Below, piece by piece: positions 45,377 through 54,687 of a stretch of DNA of 64,000 nt. The notes beneath the pieces were generated by a model. It did no database searches. It was not told where the DNA came from and was given only the letters and a program-made list of their open reading frames with translations. The stretch's first letter is position 1. Every line of letters starts with the position of its first letter. The translations under genes were made by a program, and so were the position numbers. Origin of the DNA: Aromatoleum toluolicum (GTDB lineage: Bacteria > Pseudomonadota > Gammaproteobacteria > Burkholderiales > Rhodocyclaceae); NCBI RefSeq assembly GCF_012911005.2, contig NZ_WTVS01000011.1:1-64000 (forward strand). Direction: 5' to 3'.

Positions 45377-48031
45377 ATGAAAAATGCGGCTTCGCTGATT
45401 TACCGAGTTGTCGTAGCTCTGATACTTGCCGGAATCGTCGCCGGCGCGCAGTACCTGATCGCAGAACGCTGGAACCGCGGCACCGAATTCGTCGGCGCCG
45501 CCAACAGCATCCACGGATACGCCTACAGTCCCTTCCAGCGCGACCAGAATCCGCTGCAAGGCACGTATCCGAGCGAAGTCGAGATCGGGGCCGACCTCGA
45601 TCTGCTCTCCCAGACCGCCGAACACATCCGCACCTACGGCAGCCTGGAAAACCCCTCCATGGTTCCGCTCGCGCTCAATCGCAAACTGACCGTGATGGCC
45701 GGTGCGTGGATCGGTCCCGACGAGGACAACAACGCGAAGGAAGTCGACGCGGTCATCGACTCGGCGCGCAAGTATACGCACGTCAACCGGGTCATCATCG
45801 GCAACGAAGTCCTGCTGCGCGGCGACCTCACCGTCAAGGAACTCGCCGTTCACCTCGACAAGGCGCGCAAGGCGCTGCGGCGAGCCAAGAAGCCGGTGTC
45901 GACGGCCGAGCCATGGCACGTCTGGCTGAAGAATCCCGAGCTTGCCGAAAGCGTCGATTTCCTCACCGTGCACCTCCTGCCCTACCACGAGGGCGTGCCG
46001 GTCGAGAACGCCGTCGATTACGCCCTCATGCGCTATGACGAGCTCGTGAAGCGCTTCCCCAAGAAGAAGATCGTCATCGGCGAAATCGGCTGGCCCAGCC
46101 GCGGGCCGGTCATGGACAGCCTCGGCGGCGGCGACACCAAGGGGATCGCCTCGGCCGAGAACCAAGCGCGCTTCATCCGCGAGTTCCTAGCGCATCCGCG
46201 TTCGGCCACGCTCGACTACTACATCATGGAAGCGATCGACCAGCCTTGGAAGATCGAGATCGAAGGCTGGGCCGGCGCATATTGGGGCATGTTCAATGCC
46301 GACCGTCACCCGAAATTCGCGCTCGACGGCCTCGTCGTGAAGGATGTGCGCTGGCACGAGAAGGCGCGCACCGCGGGGCTGATCGCTTTCCTGCCGATGT
46401 TCCTGATCGCGTTCTTCCTGCGCGACTGGAGCGTGCTGGGCCGTCTGTGGCTGGCCGCCCTGGTGCAGGCGTGCGCGACGACGCTCGTCATCGGTATCAA
46501 TGTGCCGGCCGACTACTACCTCACTCAGCGCGACCTCATTGGCCTTGCGATGCTGATCGGCGCAACGATGCTGACGATCGCGGTGCTGCTGTCGCACGGT
46601 TTCGAGTTCGGCGAGGTGCTGTTCAAGCGCAAGTGGCACCGCCGCTTCCTGCCCCTGCCCCCCCACGATACGGACAGGGAGCCCTTCGTCTCGATCCACC
46701 TCGCCTGCTGCAACGAACCGCCGGAGATGGTCATCGCGACCATCGACAGCCTCGCGGCGATGAAGTACCAGAACTTCGAGGTCCTCGTCCTCGACAACAA
46801 CACCAAGGACGAGGCGCTGTGGAAGCCGCTGGAGAAGCGCTGTGCCGAACTGGGACCGCGCTTCCGCTTCTACCATCTGGACAACTGGCCCGGCTTCAAG
46901 GCCGGCGCGCTGAACTTCGGCCTGCGCCAGACCGACCCGCGCGCCGAAGTCGTCGGCGTCGTCGATGCGGACTACGTTGTGTCGCCCGACTGGCTGTCGT
47001 GCCTGATCCCCCACTTCGACGTCCCGGACGTGGCCGTCGTGCAGGCGCCGCAAGCACACCGCGACTGGGAGACCCATCCCTTCCGGCGCATGTGCAACTG
47101 GGAATTCGACGGTTTCTTCCGCATCGGCATGCACCACCGCAACGAGCGCAATGCGCTGATCCAGCACGGCACAATGACGCTCGTGCGCCGCCTTGCGCTC
47201 GACGACGTCGGCGGCTGGTCGGAATGGTGCATCTGCGAGGATACCGAGCTGGGTCTGCGCCTGATCGAAAAGGGGTACGACACCCGCTACGTGGACCACA
47301 TTCTCGGCCGCGGCCTCACGCCAGCGGACTTCCCGGCGATCAAGAGCCAGCGCTTCCGCTGGGCCTTCGGCGCGATGCAGATCCTCAAGCACCACCTGCC
47401 GGCGATGATCGGCCCGAGCCGGCTCAACCTCGCCCAGCGCTACCACTTCCTCACCGGCTGGTTCGCGTGGCTCGGCGACGCGCTGCAGCTCGTATTCGCG
47501 TTCGCCAGCCTGGCATGGACGGTCGGCATCCTGTTCTACCCCAAGGCCTTCGGTCTGCCCGTGACCTCGCTGGCGCTGCCCATCCTCGCCTTCATGGCGT
47601 TCAAGGCCGGCCTGGGCCCGATCCTTTACCGGCGCACGATGGATGCGCCGTGGAAGGACATCCTCGGCGCCTCGGTGCTGTCGGTCGGACTCGCCCATGC
47701 GATCGCGCGCGGCGTGTTCGCGGGCCTCGTCAAGCGGCGTGGCGAATTCGTGCGCACGCCCAAGGGGTGGAAGGACAAGGGCACCCTCGCCTTCTTCTCG
47801 CCGCTGCGCGAGGAGATCGGCCTGCTGCTCGCGCTGGTTCTGGGCGCCGTCGTGCTGGTGCTGCAGCGTGGCTACGACGACCTCGAGGTGCAGTTGTGGG
47901 TCGGCATCCTCGCGCTGCAATGCGTGCCCTACCTCGCCTCCATCGCCTGCCAGGTGGCCTCCTACATGCCCGAGGCGGAGCCGGGGACGTCGTTGGCGGC
48001 CGGCCACGGCGCAGCCGGACAGGTCAGCTGA
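45377..48031 (+). CDS. ndvB: NdvB-type bifunctional GH17-GT2 glucan synthase
   Basis: This encodes 884 aa. It has an N-terminal helix, a periplasmic GH17 domain (50-325; acid in VIIGNEVLLRGD, nucleophile in VIGEIGWPSRG) and two membrane helices. A cytoplasmic GT2 domain follows (about 430-660; DAD in VVGVVDADYV, CEDTELG, QRFRW), then at least five C-terminal helices. This is the architecture of Pseudomonas NdvB, which makes beta-1,3-glucans linked to biofilm antibiotic tolerance. ATG 45377 is preferred over a TTG nine bases upstream. Confidence 0.9.
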   Translation: MKNAASLIYRVVVALILAGIVAGAQYLIAERWNRGTEFVGAANSIHGYAYSPFQRDQNPLQGTYPSEVEIGADLDLLSQTAEHIRTYGSLENPSMVPLALNRKLTVMAGAWIGPDEDNNAKEVDAVIDSARKYTHVNRVIIGNEVLLRGDLTVKELAVHLDKARKALRRAKKPVSTAEPWHVWLKNPELAESVDFLTVHLLPYHEGVPVENAVDYALMRYDELVKRFPKKKIVIGEIGWPSRGPVMDSLGGGDTKGIASAENQARFIREFLAHPRSATLDYYIMEAIDQPWKIEIEGWAGAYWGMFNADRHPKFALDGLVVKDVRWHEKARTAGLIAFLPMFLIAFFLRDWSVLGRLWLAALVQACATTLVIGINVPADYYLTQRDLIGLAMLIGATMLTIAVLLSHGFEFGEVLFKRKWHRRFLPLPPHDTDREPFVSIHLACCNEPPEMVIATIDSLAAMKYQNFEVLVLDNNTKDEALWKPLEKRCAELGPRFRFYHLDNWPGFKAGALNFGLRQTDPRAEVVGVVDADYVVSPDWLSCLIPHFDVPDVAVVQAPQAHRDWETHPFRRMCNWEFDGFFRIGMHHRNERNALIQHGTMTLVRRLALDDVGGWSEWCICEDTELGLRLIEKGYDTRYVDHILGRGLTPADFPAIKSQRFRWAFGAMQILKHHLPAMIGPSRLNLAQRYHFLTGWFAWLGDALQLVFAFASLAWTVGILFYPKAFGLPVTSLALPILAFMAFKAGLGPILYRRTMDAPWKDILGASVLSVGLAHAIARGVFAGLVKRRGEFVRTPKGWKDKGTLAFFSPLREEIGLLLALVLGAVVLVLQRGYDDLEVQLWVGILALQCVPYLASIACQVASYMPEAEPGTSLAAGHGAAGQVS

Positions 48032-48056
48032 GCCGGTCGGTAGCGGAGATTGCACA

Positions 48057-48078
48057 GGGCGCCGCAAGGCGCCCTTTT
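48057..48078 (+). terminator. ndvB terminator
   Basis: GGGCGCC-GCAA-GGCGCCC followed by TTTT, 26 bp after the stop codon. Confidence 0.85.
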
Positions 48079-48118
48079 CACGTCCGCGGGCGCCCTTGCG
48101 CGGATCAGCGTGGGAAGA

Positions 48119-49045
48119 TCAGGGGATGTAGGCGAGCGGAATCTCGTCGCTGGTGCGTGCACCGGCGGTCATCTCGCGACACAGGGCAATGAAGGCGCGC
48201 ATGCCCGGCGTCGTGAACTTCTGCCGGTGCCAGAGGAAATGGAAGGAGCGCTGCAGATCCAGTTCGGGCGTGTCGACGGGCACCAGACTGCCGCGCCGGA
48301 ACGCCTCCCGCAGCGCAAGGCGCGAAATGCAGCCTATCCCCAGCCCGGACTCCACCGCCCGCTTGATCGCTTCCGTATGCTCCAGTTCCAGGCGCACGTC
48401 GATGCGCGCCGCGATGTGGCGCGTGGCCTGATCAAAGGTCTCGCGCGTGCCGGAACCGATTTCGCGCAGGATCCACGGCTGACGGGTGAGTTCGTCGAGG
48501 CTCGCCCGGCGCCCGCTCGCCAGAGGGTGCGAGGGTGAGCAGAACACCACCAGCTCGTCTTCCAGCCAGGGTACGGCCTCGAGGTCGGGATGGTGGCAAC
48601 TGCCCTCGATCATGCCCATGTCGAGTTCGAAGCCCGCGATCTGCTGGACGATGGTCGCCGTGTTGTGCACGCTCAGGTGGATGCGGCTCTCGGGATGGCG
48701 TTGCAGGAAGGTTGCCACGATGAGCGTGCCGAGATAGTTGCCGATCGTGAGCGTCGCGCCGATCTTCAGGCTGCCGAAGCCCATGCCGCCTTGCAGCAGG
48801 TCCTCGATATCCTCTGCGCGCGCGAGCAGTTCGACCGCGCGCGGCAACAGGCGCTGACCGAGCTCGTTCAGGCGCAGCGACTTGCCGACACGATCGAAAA
48901 GGCGCACGTCGAACTGGCGTTCGAATTCGGCGAGACTGCTGCTCGCGGCAGACTGCGACATCGAAAGATGCTCGGCTGCCTTCGATACCGTGCCCGCGCG
49001 AGCCGTTGCAACGAAAATTTCCAGTTGCCTGAGGGTGTGCCTCAT
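48119..49045 (-). CDS. LysR-type regulator, probably of the divergent fpr gene (FinR-like)
   Basis: This 308-aa protein has an N-terminal winged HTH (LRQLEIFVATARAGTVSKAA, then SQSAASSSLAEFE) and a periplasmic-binding-like effector domain. It is divergent from ferredoxin-NADP reductase, the same arrangement as FinR and fpr in Pseudomonas. By analogy it would activate fpr under redox stress. An inverted repeat of the LysR type overlaps its start codon. Confidence 0.87.
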   Translation of the reverse strand: MRHTLRQLEIFVATARAGTVSKAAEHLSMSQSAASSSLAEFERQFDVRLFDRVGKSLRLNELGQRLLPRAVELLARAEDIEDLLQGGMGFGSLKIGATLTIGNYLGTLIVATFLQRHPESRIHLSVHNTATIVQQIAGFELDMGMIEGSCHHPDLEAVPWLEDELVVFCSPSHPLASGRRASLDELTRQPWILREIGSGTRETFDQATRHIAARIDVRLELEHTEAIKRAVESGLGIGCISRLALREAFRRGSLVPVDTPELDLQRSFHFLWHRQKFTTPGMRAFIALCREMTAGARTSDEIPLAYIP

Positions 49046-49062
49046 ATCGATTTCTCAGATAT
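49044..49062. promoter_or_regulatory. LysR-box-like inverted repeat between lysR and fpr
   Basis: ATATC-N9-GATAT overlapping the regulator's start codon, followed by an AT-rich 60-bp promoter region. The T-N11-A type spacing is typical of LysR operators. Confidence 0.5.
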
Positions 49063-49146
49063 TCATTATTTAAATTATCCACTCATCAGATTAAAAGGAG
49101 TAACTAGAATCGCACCATCTGAAACCGGAGCGGAGCAAGACCCGAG

Positions 49147-49923
49147 ATGAGCAACCTGGCGACCGAGCGCGTCCTGAGCGTGCACCACTGGAACGATTCC
49201 CTCTTCAGCTTCCGTACCACCCGCGACCGCGCGCTGCGGTTCACGAACGGCCAGTTCGTGATGATCGGGCTCGAAGTCGAAGGCCGTCCGCTGACCCGTG
49301 CATACAGCATCGCGAGTCCGAACCACGAGGAGCACCTCGAGTTCTTCAGCATCAAGGTGCCCAACGGTCCGCTGACCTCGCGTCTCCAGCACCTGAGGGA
49401 AGGCGACCCGATCGTCGTCAGCAAGAAGCCCACCGGCACCCTGGTTCTGCACGACCTCAAGCCGGGCAAGCACCTCTACCTGCTCTCAACCGGTACCGGG
49501 CTGGCTCCCTTCATGAGCGTGATCCAGGACCCCGAAACCTACGAGCGCTTCGAGCGCGTCGTACTCATCCATGGCGTGCGCACCGTTTCCGAGCTGGCGT
49601 ATCGGGACTTCATCACCAACGAATTGCCGCAACACGAGTTCTTTGGGGAATTCGTGCGCGACAAACTCATTTACTACCCGACGGTCACGCGCGAACCCTT
49701 CGAGAACCAGGGACGCCTCACCGACCTCATCAACAGCGGCAAGCTGTTTCGCGACATCGGACTGCCCGAACTGGATCCCGCCGTCGACCGCGCCATGATC
49801 TGCGGCAGCCCCGCGATGCTCAAGGATTGCTGCACTTTGCTCGATTCGCGCGGCTTCCACATTTCGAAGCACATCGGCGAGCCCGGCGACTACGTGATCG
49901 AACGCGCATTCGTCGAGAAGTGA
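49147..49923 (+). CDS. fpr: Ferredoxin--NADP(+) reductase
   Basis: This 258-aa protein is the bacterial subclass-I FPR. FAD motif RAYSIASPN (about residue 51), NADP motif STGTGLAPFMSVI (about 119), CGSPAMLKD and a C-terminal VIERAFVEK are characteristic. It exchanges electrons between NADPH and ferredoxin or flavodoxin. The start has CCGAGATG-type weak spacing, but the MSNLATERV beginning fits the family. Confidence 0.95.
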   Translation: MSNLATERVLSVHHWNDSLFSFRTTRDRALRFTNGQFVMIGLEVEGRPLTRAYSIASPNHEEHLEFFSIKVPNGPLTSRLQHLREGDPIVVSKKPTGTLVLHDLKPGKHLYLLSTGTGLAPFMSVIQDPETYERFERVVLIHGVRTVSELAYRDFITNELPQHEFFGEFVRDKLIYYPTVTREPFENQGRLTDLINSGKLFRDIGLPELDPAVDRAMICGSPAMLKDCCTLLDSRGFHISKHIGEPGDYVIERAFVEK

Positions 49924-50055
49924 GGTCTGGCGGGTAGCGGGCGTCCCGCGCAGGGCGCCGGATGACTGCCGGTTACGAGAAGGTACAAGGACGGCATGCA
50001 CAAGCGGCCATGCAGGAGTACACTTCCGCGTACTCGCAGCAAGCCGGATCGAAGC

Positions 50056-50478
50056 ATGGAATTCCCTCGCCGGACGGTCGTGTCCCCTGCGCACGCCGCC
50101 GCACGCTTGTCCCTCCCCCTGTTGGCGGTGCTATTGGCAATGGCGCCCCAGGCGGCCCATCCCGCACCACCCCCGGGGCACCCCTCACCAGGCGCTGCGC
50201 TGCAGCTGATCCGGCCAGGCGCGGAACAGTCTGCGGCCTTGCGCCGCACGGGTGTTGCACTCGATTCGATCGACGCCAACGAGTACACCTACATCGAGGT
50301 CGATGAGGCCGGAAAGAGCTACTGGATCGCGACCGCGAGGATGAAGATCATGCGCGGCGACATGGTCCAGTTCGACGAGGGCGTGACCATGGAGCAGTTC
50401 TACAGCAAGCTGCTCAAGCGCACGTTCCAGTCGGTGATGTTCGTCGACGCCGTTTCGACCACCTCCGGCAAACGATGA
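50056..50478 (+). CDS. Exported NrfJ-like small protein
   Basis: This 140-aa protein has an N-terminal signal peptide (PLLAVLLAMAPQAAHPAP). The mature part reads LDSIDANEYTYIEVDEAG, YWIATARM, GDMVQFDEG, MEQFYSKLLKRTF and VMFVDAVS. This is the small beta-domain (YTYVxVDxG...SKTLNRxF) seen in NrfJ-type periplasmic proteins of cytochrome c systems. The usual exact function is unknown. It overlaps the next gene by ATGA. Confidence 0.6.
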   Translation: MEFPRRTVVSPAHAAARLSLPLLAVLLAMAPQAAHPAPPPGHPSPGAALQLIRPGAEQSAALRRTGVALDSIDANEYTYIEVDEAGKSYWIATARMKIMRGDMVQFDEGVTMEQFYSKLLKRTFQSVMFVDAVSTTSGKR

Positions 50479-50750
50479 CCGCTGCTCAGGTCGTCGAAAT
50501 CCGCATGCCGAAATTTCCGGAATGCTGGGAGAGCTGCGGAAACTGCCGCACCGAGGATGTCTTCGTGCAAAGCGTGTTGGTGCGGGCCGGCGAATCCATC
50601 GGCTACGACGAACCGCTGATCGTCCTCGAAACCGGCAAGACCGCAATGGACATCCCCTCGCCCCGAGCCGGCACCATAGTCGAGGTCAAGGTCGATGAAG
50701 GCGACCTGATCGACGAGGGCGACCTGATCGCGCTGGTCGCCATCGGCTGA
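50475..50750 (+). CDS. Stand-alone biotin/lipoyl-like domain protein with Cys motif
   Basis: This 91-aa protein has a lipoyl fold with attachment Lys in VLETGKTAMDIPSPRAG (about residue 56) and the symmetric partner hairpin EVKVDEGDLIDEGD. Residues 17-24 carry CWESCGNC (CxxxCxxC), unusual for lipoyl domains and possibly metal- or redox-active. Coupled to the NrfJ-like gene by ATGA overlap. It is not next to a 2-oxoacid dehydrogenase, so its partner is unclear. Confidence 0.75.
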   Translation: MTAAQVVEIRMPKFPECWESCGNCRTEDVFVQSVLVRAGESIGYDEPLIVLETGKTAMDIPSPRAGTIVEVKVDEGDLIDEGDLIALVAIG

Positions 50751-50774
50751 CGCGCGTACGGTCCTAACCCGGCG

Positions 50775-52730
50775 CTAGCGCACGCGGCACGCGCGATTGC
50801 GCCCGCCGAGCTTCGCCCGGTACATCGCCTCGTCGGCACGACACATCAGCTCGTGATCGTCGTTGCCGTCCTCGGGATAGATCGCAATGCCGATGCTCGA
50901 CGAGATGCGCACTTCACGCCCCTCGAGCACAAAAGGTTTTTCGAGCGCACCGCGGATCTTCTCCGCGACGATCTCGGCGTCCGTAGCGGCACCGACTTCG
51001 GGCAGCAGCACGACGAATTCGTCCCCGCCCCGCCGCCCCAGCGCATCCGACGACCTGATCGAGCCCTGCATGCGCCGGACCGCCTCGCACAGCAGCAAAT
51101 CGCCGACGTAATGTCCCATTTCGTCGTTGACCCGCTTGAAATGGTCGAGATCGATGAACAGCAGCGCAAACCGGTGCCCGGAGCGACGCGCCTGGACGAA
51201 CGCATATCCGAGCAGTTCGCCGAACATCAGCCGATTCACGGCACCGGTCAGGATGTCGTGCGTGGCCATGTGCGCAATACGCCGCTCGGCCTCCTTGCGT
51301 TCGGTGATGTCCGACAGGAGTGCGATGGCCCCCTTCATATGGCCCCATCCGTCGTTGAGCGGCGCCAGCGAGACGAGGACGGTCAGCTGTCTGCCGTCTC
51401 CGCGCGTCAATCGCACCTCGTAGCGCTTGCTTTCCCCTTCACCAAGGCGGGCGAGTATGACGTCGCGACTTTCGCCTCCGCCATCGGCCCACAGCTCGTC
51501 CAACGATCGTCCGAGCAATCGCGACTCGTCCCGCCCGACGAGCGCGACGAATCCGGGATTGACGAAGGTCAGCCTGAAATCTGCATCGGTCGCCGCTATG
51601 CCGTCGTGGGCAAGATTCACGAGCGCGCTGTATTTCGCCTCGCTCCGGCGCAATGATTCCGTGGTCCGTGCCAGTCGCGCCGCGCGCTCGCGGGTAATCA
51701 CGAAGAACAGGGCCGTCACGACGAGCAGGACGCCAACCAGCACCACCGACACGAATTCCGCTTGGCGGATATCGTGTTCGGCATCGAACGACGGCAGGGC
51801 CTCGAGGCGGATGATCCACTCGACCCCGCCGAGCATCGCGCGCTCGGTACTGACCCGCCCCGACCCGGATTCCGGCATTCCGGGATGACTGTCGTAAAGC
51901 AGGGCTTCCGGTGCGTGGATCCGGTCGAACACCTGCACGCGGATCTGCCCGGCATGCTGGTCCAGCATCTGGCGCATCAGGCTGGCCATCCGGAACGGCA
52001 GATAAACCCATCCCCTGAGCGCAGCCCAGCGCTCGGCCTCCGTCGCGACCGGCATCCCGTCTCCAAACACCGGCATGTAGAGCAGAACGCCTGCCTGCAC
52101 GTCCGTTTCCGTTTCCTGGACGAGAACGGTCTTTCCGCTCAGGGCCGGTTCGCCGGACCGCACGGCCCGATCCATCGCCTCGCGCCTGACCGGCTCGGAA
52201 TACATGTCGTAGCCGATCGCGCGTGCATTGCGCCAGTCGGCCGGTTCCAGCACGACGATGCTGCTCAGGAACTCCCGCTGCCCCTCGGGCCATACCCTGT
52301 AATCGCTACCGGCGAATTCGCGCATGGCCCGCGTATGCGCCTCCAGCTGGCCCGGCCATATCCATTGCGCAAATCCGATTCCCTGCACACCCGGAAAGTC
52401 TTCCTGGAACGACAGCCGCTGCAGGTAGGTCCGCCACACGTCAAGATCGAGGTCCTCGCGCGAGCGCAGAAACGCCTGCCCGCCGCGCAGTAGCATGCGA
52501 TAGGTGTGGAATCGCTCGCTGACCTTCAGGACCAATTCGGCGGAATGGCTCGCCAGATGGGCGTGCATCTGCTCTTCGTGACGTTGGCCGAGGTGGCGCC
52601 AGACGACGAGAGCCGCCGCGATCGCACAGGAGAGCGCAATTGCGAGGAATGCCACCCCTGCGGGCGACCAACTGCGCGGCAGCGCGGGACGGGTACCCTG
52701 CTCCTGGGCATCATGCATTTCGCGATCCAT
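50775..52730 (-). CDS. CHASE-PAS-GGDEF diguanylate cyclase
   Basis: This encodes 651 aa. Transmembrane helix (about 25-45), periplasmic CHASE domain (about 75-290), second helix (about 325-345), PAS domain (about 370-480) and GGDEF domain (490-651) with RRGGDEFVVLL near 585. The active-site motif is intact, so it should make c-di-GMP in response to an extracytoplasmic signal. An RxxD I-site cannot be confirmed by eye. ATG 52730 is preferred over upstream TTG/GTG codons. Confidence 0.9.
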   Translation of the reverse strand: MDREMHDAQEQGTRPALPRSWSPAGVAFLAIALSCAIAAALVVWRHLGQRHEEQMHAHLASHSAELVLKVSERFHTYRMLLRGGQAFLRSREDLDLDVWRTYLQRLSFQEDFPGVQGIGFAQWIWPGQLEAHTRAMREFAGSDYRVWPEGQREFLSSIVVLEPADWRNARAIGYDMYSEPVRREAMDRAVRSGEPALSGKTVLVQETETDVQAGVLLYMPVFGDGMPVATEAERWAALRGWVYLPFRMASLMRQMLDQHAGQIRVQVFDRIHAPEALLYDSHPGMPESGSGRVSTERAMLGGVEWIIRLEALPSFDAEHDIRQAEFVSVVLVGVLLVVTALFFVITRERAARLARTTESLRRSEAKYSALVNLAHDGIAATDADFRLTFVNPGFVALVGRDESRLLGRSLDELWADGGGESRDVILARLGEGESKRYEVRLTRGDGRQLTVLVSLAPLNDGWGHMKGAIALLSDITERKEAERRIAHMATHDILTGAVNRLMFGELLGYAFVQARRSGHRFALLFIDLDHFKRVNDEMGHYVGDLLLCEAVRRMQGSIRSSDALGRRGGDEFVVLLPEVGAATDAEIVAEKIRGALEKPFVLEGREVRISSSIGIAIYPEDGNDDHELMCRADEAMYRAKLGGRNRACRVR

Positions 52731-52915
52731 CGGGACTGAGGCGCGCCTCACCAACGCGCCCCAATGTGGTCATCATGTAACAAAATGATAAAGACCAGCT
52801 CCGCCGGCGACGCGGGATTCCTTCTCACTTCCGCGACAGCGCAAGCACCGGCGGGCTTGAGGTATCCTTTGCGCACTTCATCATATCGGTTCGACCGAAA
52901 CAAAAAAGCGACCCA

Positions 52916-54580
52916 ATGGCCCAATACGTAATGTCGATGCTCAGAGTGAGCAAAGTCGTGCCGCCCAAGCGGCAGATCATCAAGGATATTTCCCTGTCGT
53001 TCTTCCCCGGCGCAAAGATCGGCCTGCTCGGCCTGAACGGGTCGGGCAAGTCCACGGTGCTGCGCATCATGGCCGGTGCCGACAAGGAATACGAAGGCGA
53101 AGTGCAGCACCTTGCGGGCATCCGCATCGGCTACCTGCCACAGGAACCGCAGCTCGACGCCACCAAGACCGTCAAGGAAGAGGTCGAGTCCGGCCTGGGC
53201 GAGATCGTCGAGGCGCGCGTGAGGCTCGAAGAGATCTACGCCGCCTATGCTGAACCCGATGCGGACTTCGACAAGCTCGCCGAGGAGCAGGCTAAATACG
53301 AGAACATCCTCGCCGCAGCCGGCTCCGACATCGAGAACCAGATGGAGATCGCCGCCGATGCGCTGCGCCTGCCGGCGTGGGACGCCCTCGTCGGCAATCT
53401 CTCCGGTGGCGAGAAGCGCCGCGTGGCGCTGTGCAAGCTGCTCCTTTCCAAACCCGACATGCTGCTGCTGGATGAACCGACGAACCACCTCGACGCCGAA
53501 TCGGTCGAGTGGCTGGAGCAGTTCCTGACGCGCTTCCCCGGCACCGTCGTCGCGGTCACGCACGATCGCTACTTCCTCGACAACGCCGCCGAGTGGATTC
53601 TCGAGCTCGACCGCGGCCACGGCATCCCTTGGAAGGGCAACTACTCTTCCTGGCTGGAGCAGAAGGAAGCGCGCCTCGAGCAGGAGCAGAAGCAGATCGA
53701 CGCCCACATGAAGGCGATGAAGACCGAGCTGGAATGGGCACGCTCGAACCCGAAGGCCCGCCAGGCGAAGTCCAAGGCCCGCCTCGCGCGCTACGAGGAG
53801 ATGGCCACCGTCGAGTACCAGAAGCGCAACGAGACCCAGGAAATCTTCATCCCGCCCGGCGAGCGTCTTGGCGACAAGGTGATCGAGTTCAACGGGGTGA
53901 CCAAGGCCTTCGGCGACAAGCTGCTGATGGACAAGGTCAGCTTCAGCATTCCGCCCGGCGCGATCGTCGGCGTGATCGGCCCCAACGGCGCCGGCAAATC
54001 GACGCTGTTCAAGATGATCGAGGGCCGCGACCAGCCCGATGCCGGCGAAATCACGATCGGCTCGACGGTGAAGCTCGCTGCGGTCGACCAGTCGCGCGAG
54101 GGGCTTGCGAACGACAAGACGGTGTTCGAGGCGATCTCGGACGGCGCCGACGTGCTGACCGTGGGCCGCTTCGAGATGCCCAGCCGCGCCTACATCGGCC
54201 GCTTCAACTTCAAGGGCGGCGATCAGCAGAAGCTCGTCGGCAACCTGTCCGGGGGCGAGCGCGGCCGCCTGCACCTGGCCAAGACGCTGATTTCCGGCGG
54301 CAACGTGCTGCTGCTCGACGAACCGTCGAACGACCTCGACGTCGAGACGCTGCGGGCGCTGGAAGACGCGCTGCTCGAATTCGCCGGTTGTGCGCTGATC
54401 ATCAGCCACGACCGTTGGTTCCTCGACCGCATCTGCACGCACATCCTCGCGGCGGAAGGCGACTCGCAGTGGACCTTCTTCGCCGGCAACTATCAGGAAT
54501 ACGAGGAAGACAAGAGGAAGCGGCTGGGTGAGGAAGGCGCGAAACCGAAGCGCATCCGCTACAAGCCGATCACCCGCTGA
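52916..54580 (+). CDS. ettA: Energy-dependent translational throttle protein EttA
   Basis: This 554-aa ABC-F protein has two ATP-binding cassettes (GLNGSGKST at about 42 and GPNGAGKST at about 356; signatures NLSGGEKRR and NLSGGERGR). The arm domain and P-site tRNA-interaction linker lie between them (about 240-300, highly charged). It binds the ribosomal E site and gates the first elongation step according to the ADP/ATP ratio. The length is exactly that of the family. Confidence 0.96.
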   Translation: MAQYVMSMLRVSKVVPPKRQIIKDISLSFFPGAKIGLLGLNGSGKSTVLRIMAGADKEYEGEVQHLAGIRIGYLPQEPQLDATKTVKEEVESGLGEIVEARVRLEEIYAAYAEPDADFDKLAEEQAKYENILAAAGSDIENQMEIAADALRLPAWDALVGNLSGGEKRRVALCKLLLSKPDMLLLDEPTNHLDAESVEWLEQFLTRFPGTVVAVTHDRYFLDNAAEWILELDRGHGIPWKGNYSSWLEQKEARLEQEQKQIDAHMKAMKTELEWARSNPKARQAKSKARLARYEEMATVEYQKRNETQEIFIPPGERLGDKVIEFNGVTKAFGDKLLMDKVSFSIPPGAIVGVIGPNGAGKSTLFKMIEGRDQPDAGEITIGSTVKLAAVDQSREGLANDKTVFEAISDGADVLTVGRFEMPSRAYIGRFNFKGGDQQKLVGNLSGGERGRLHLAKTLISGGNVLLLDEPSNDLDVETLRALEDALLEFAGCALIISHDRWFLDRICTHILAAEGDSQWTFFAGNYQEYEEDKRKRLGEEGAKPKRIRYKPITR

Positions 54581-54687
54581 CAGACACGACCGGGCGGCCG
54601 GCGCGTGCCGCCGCCCGCCTCGCGACGGGCGCGTTTTCCGCTATCCTCGATGCCACACTCATCGCCAGAAACGACAGGAGAATATCC

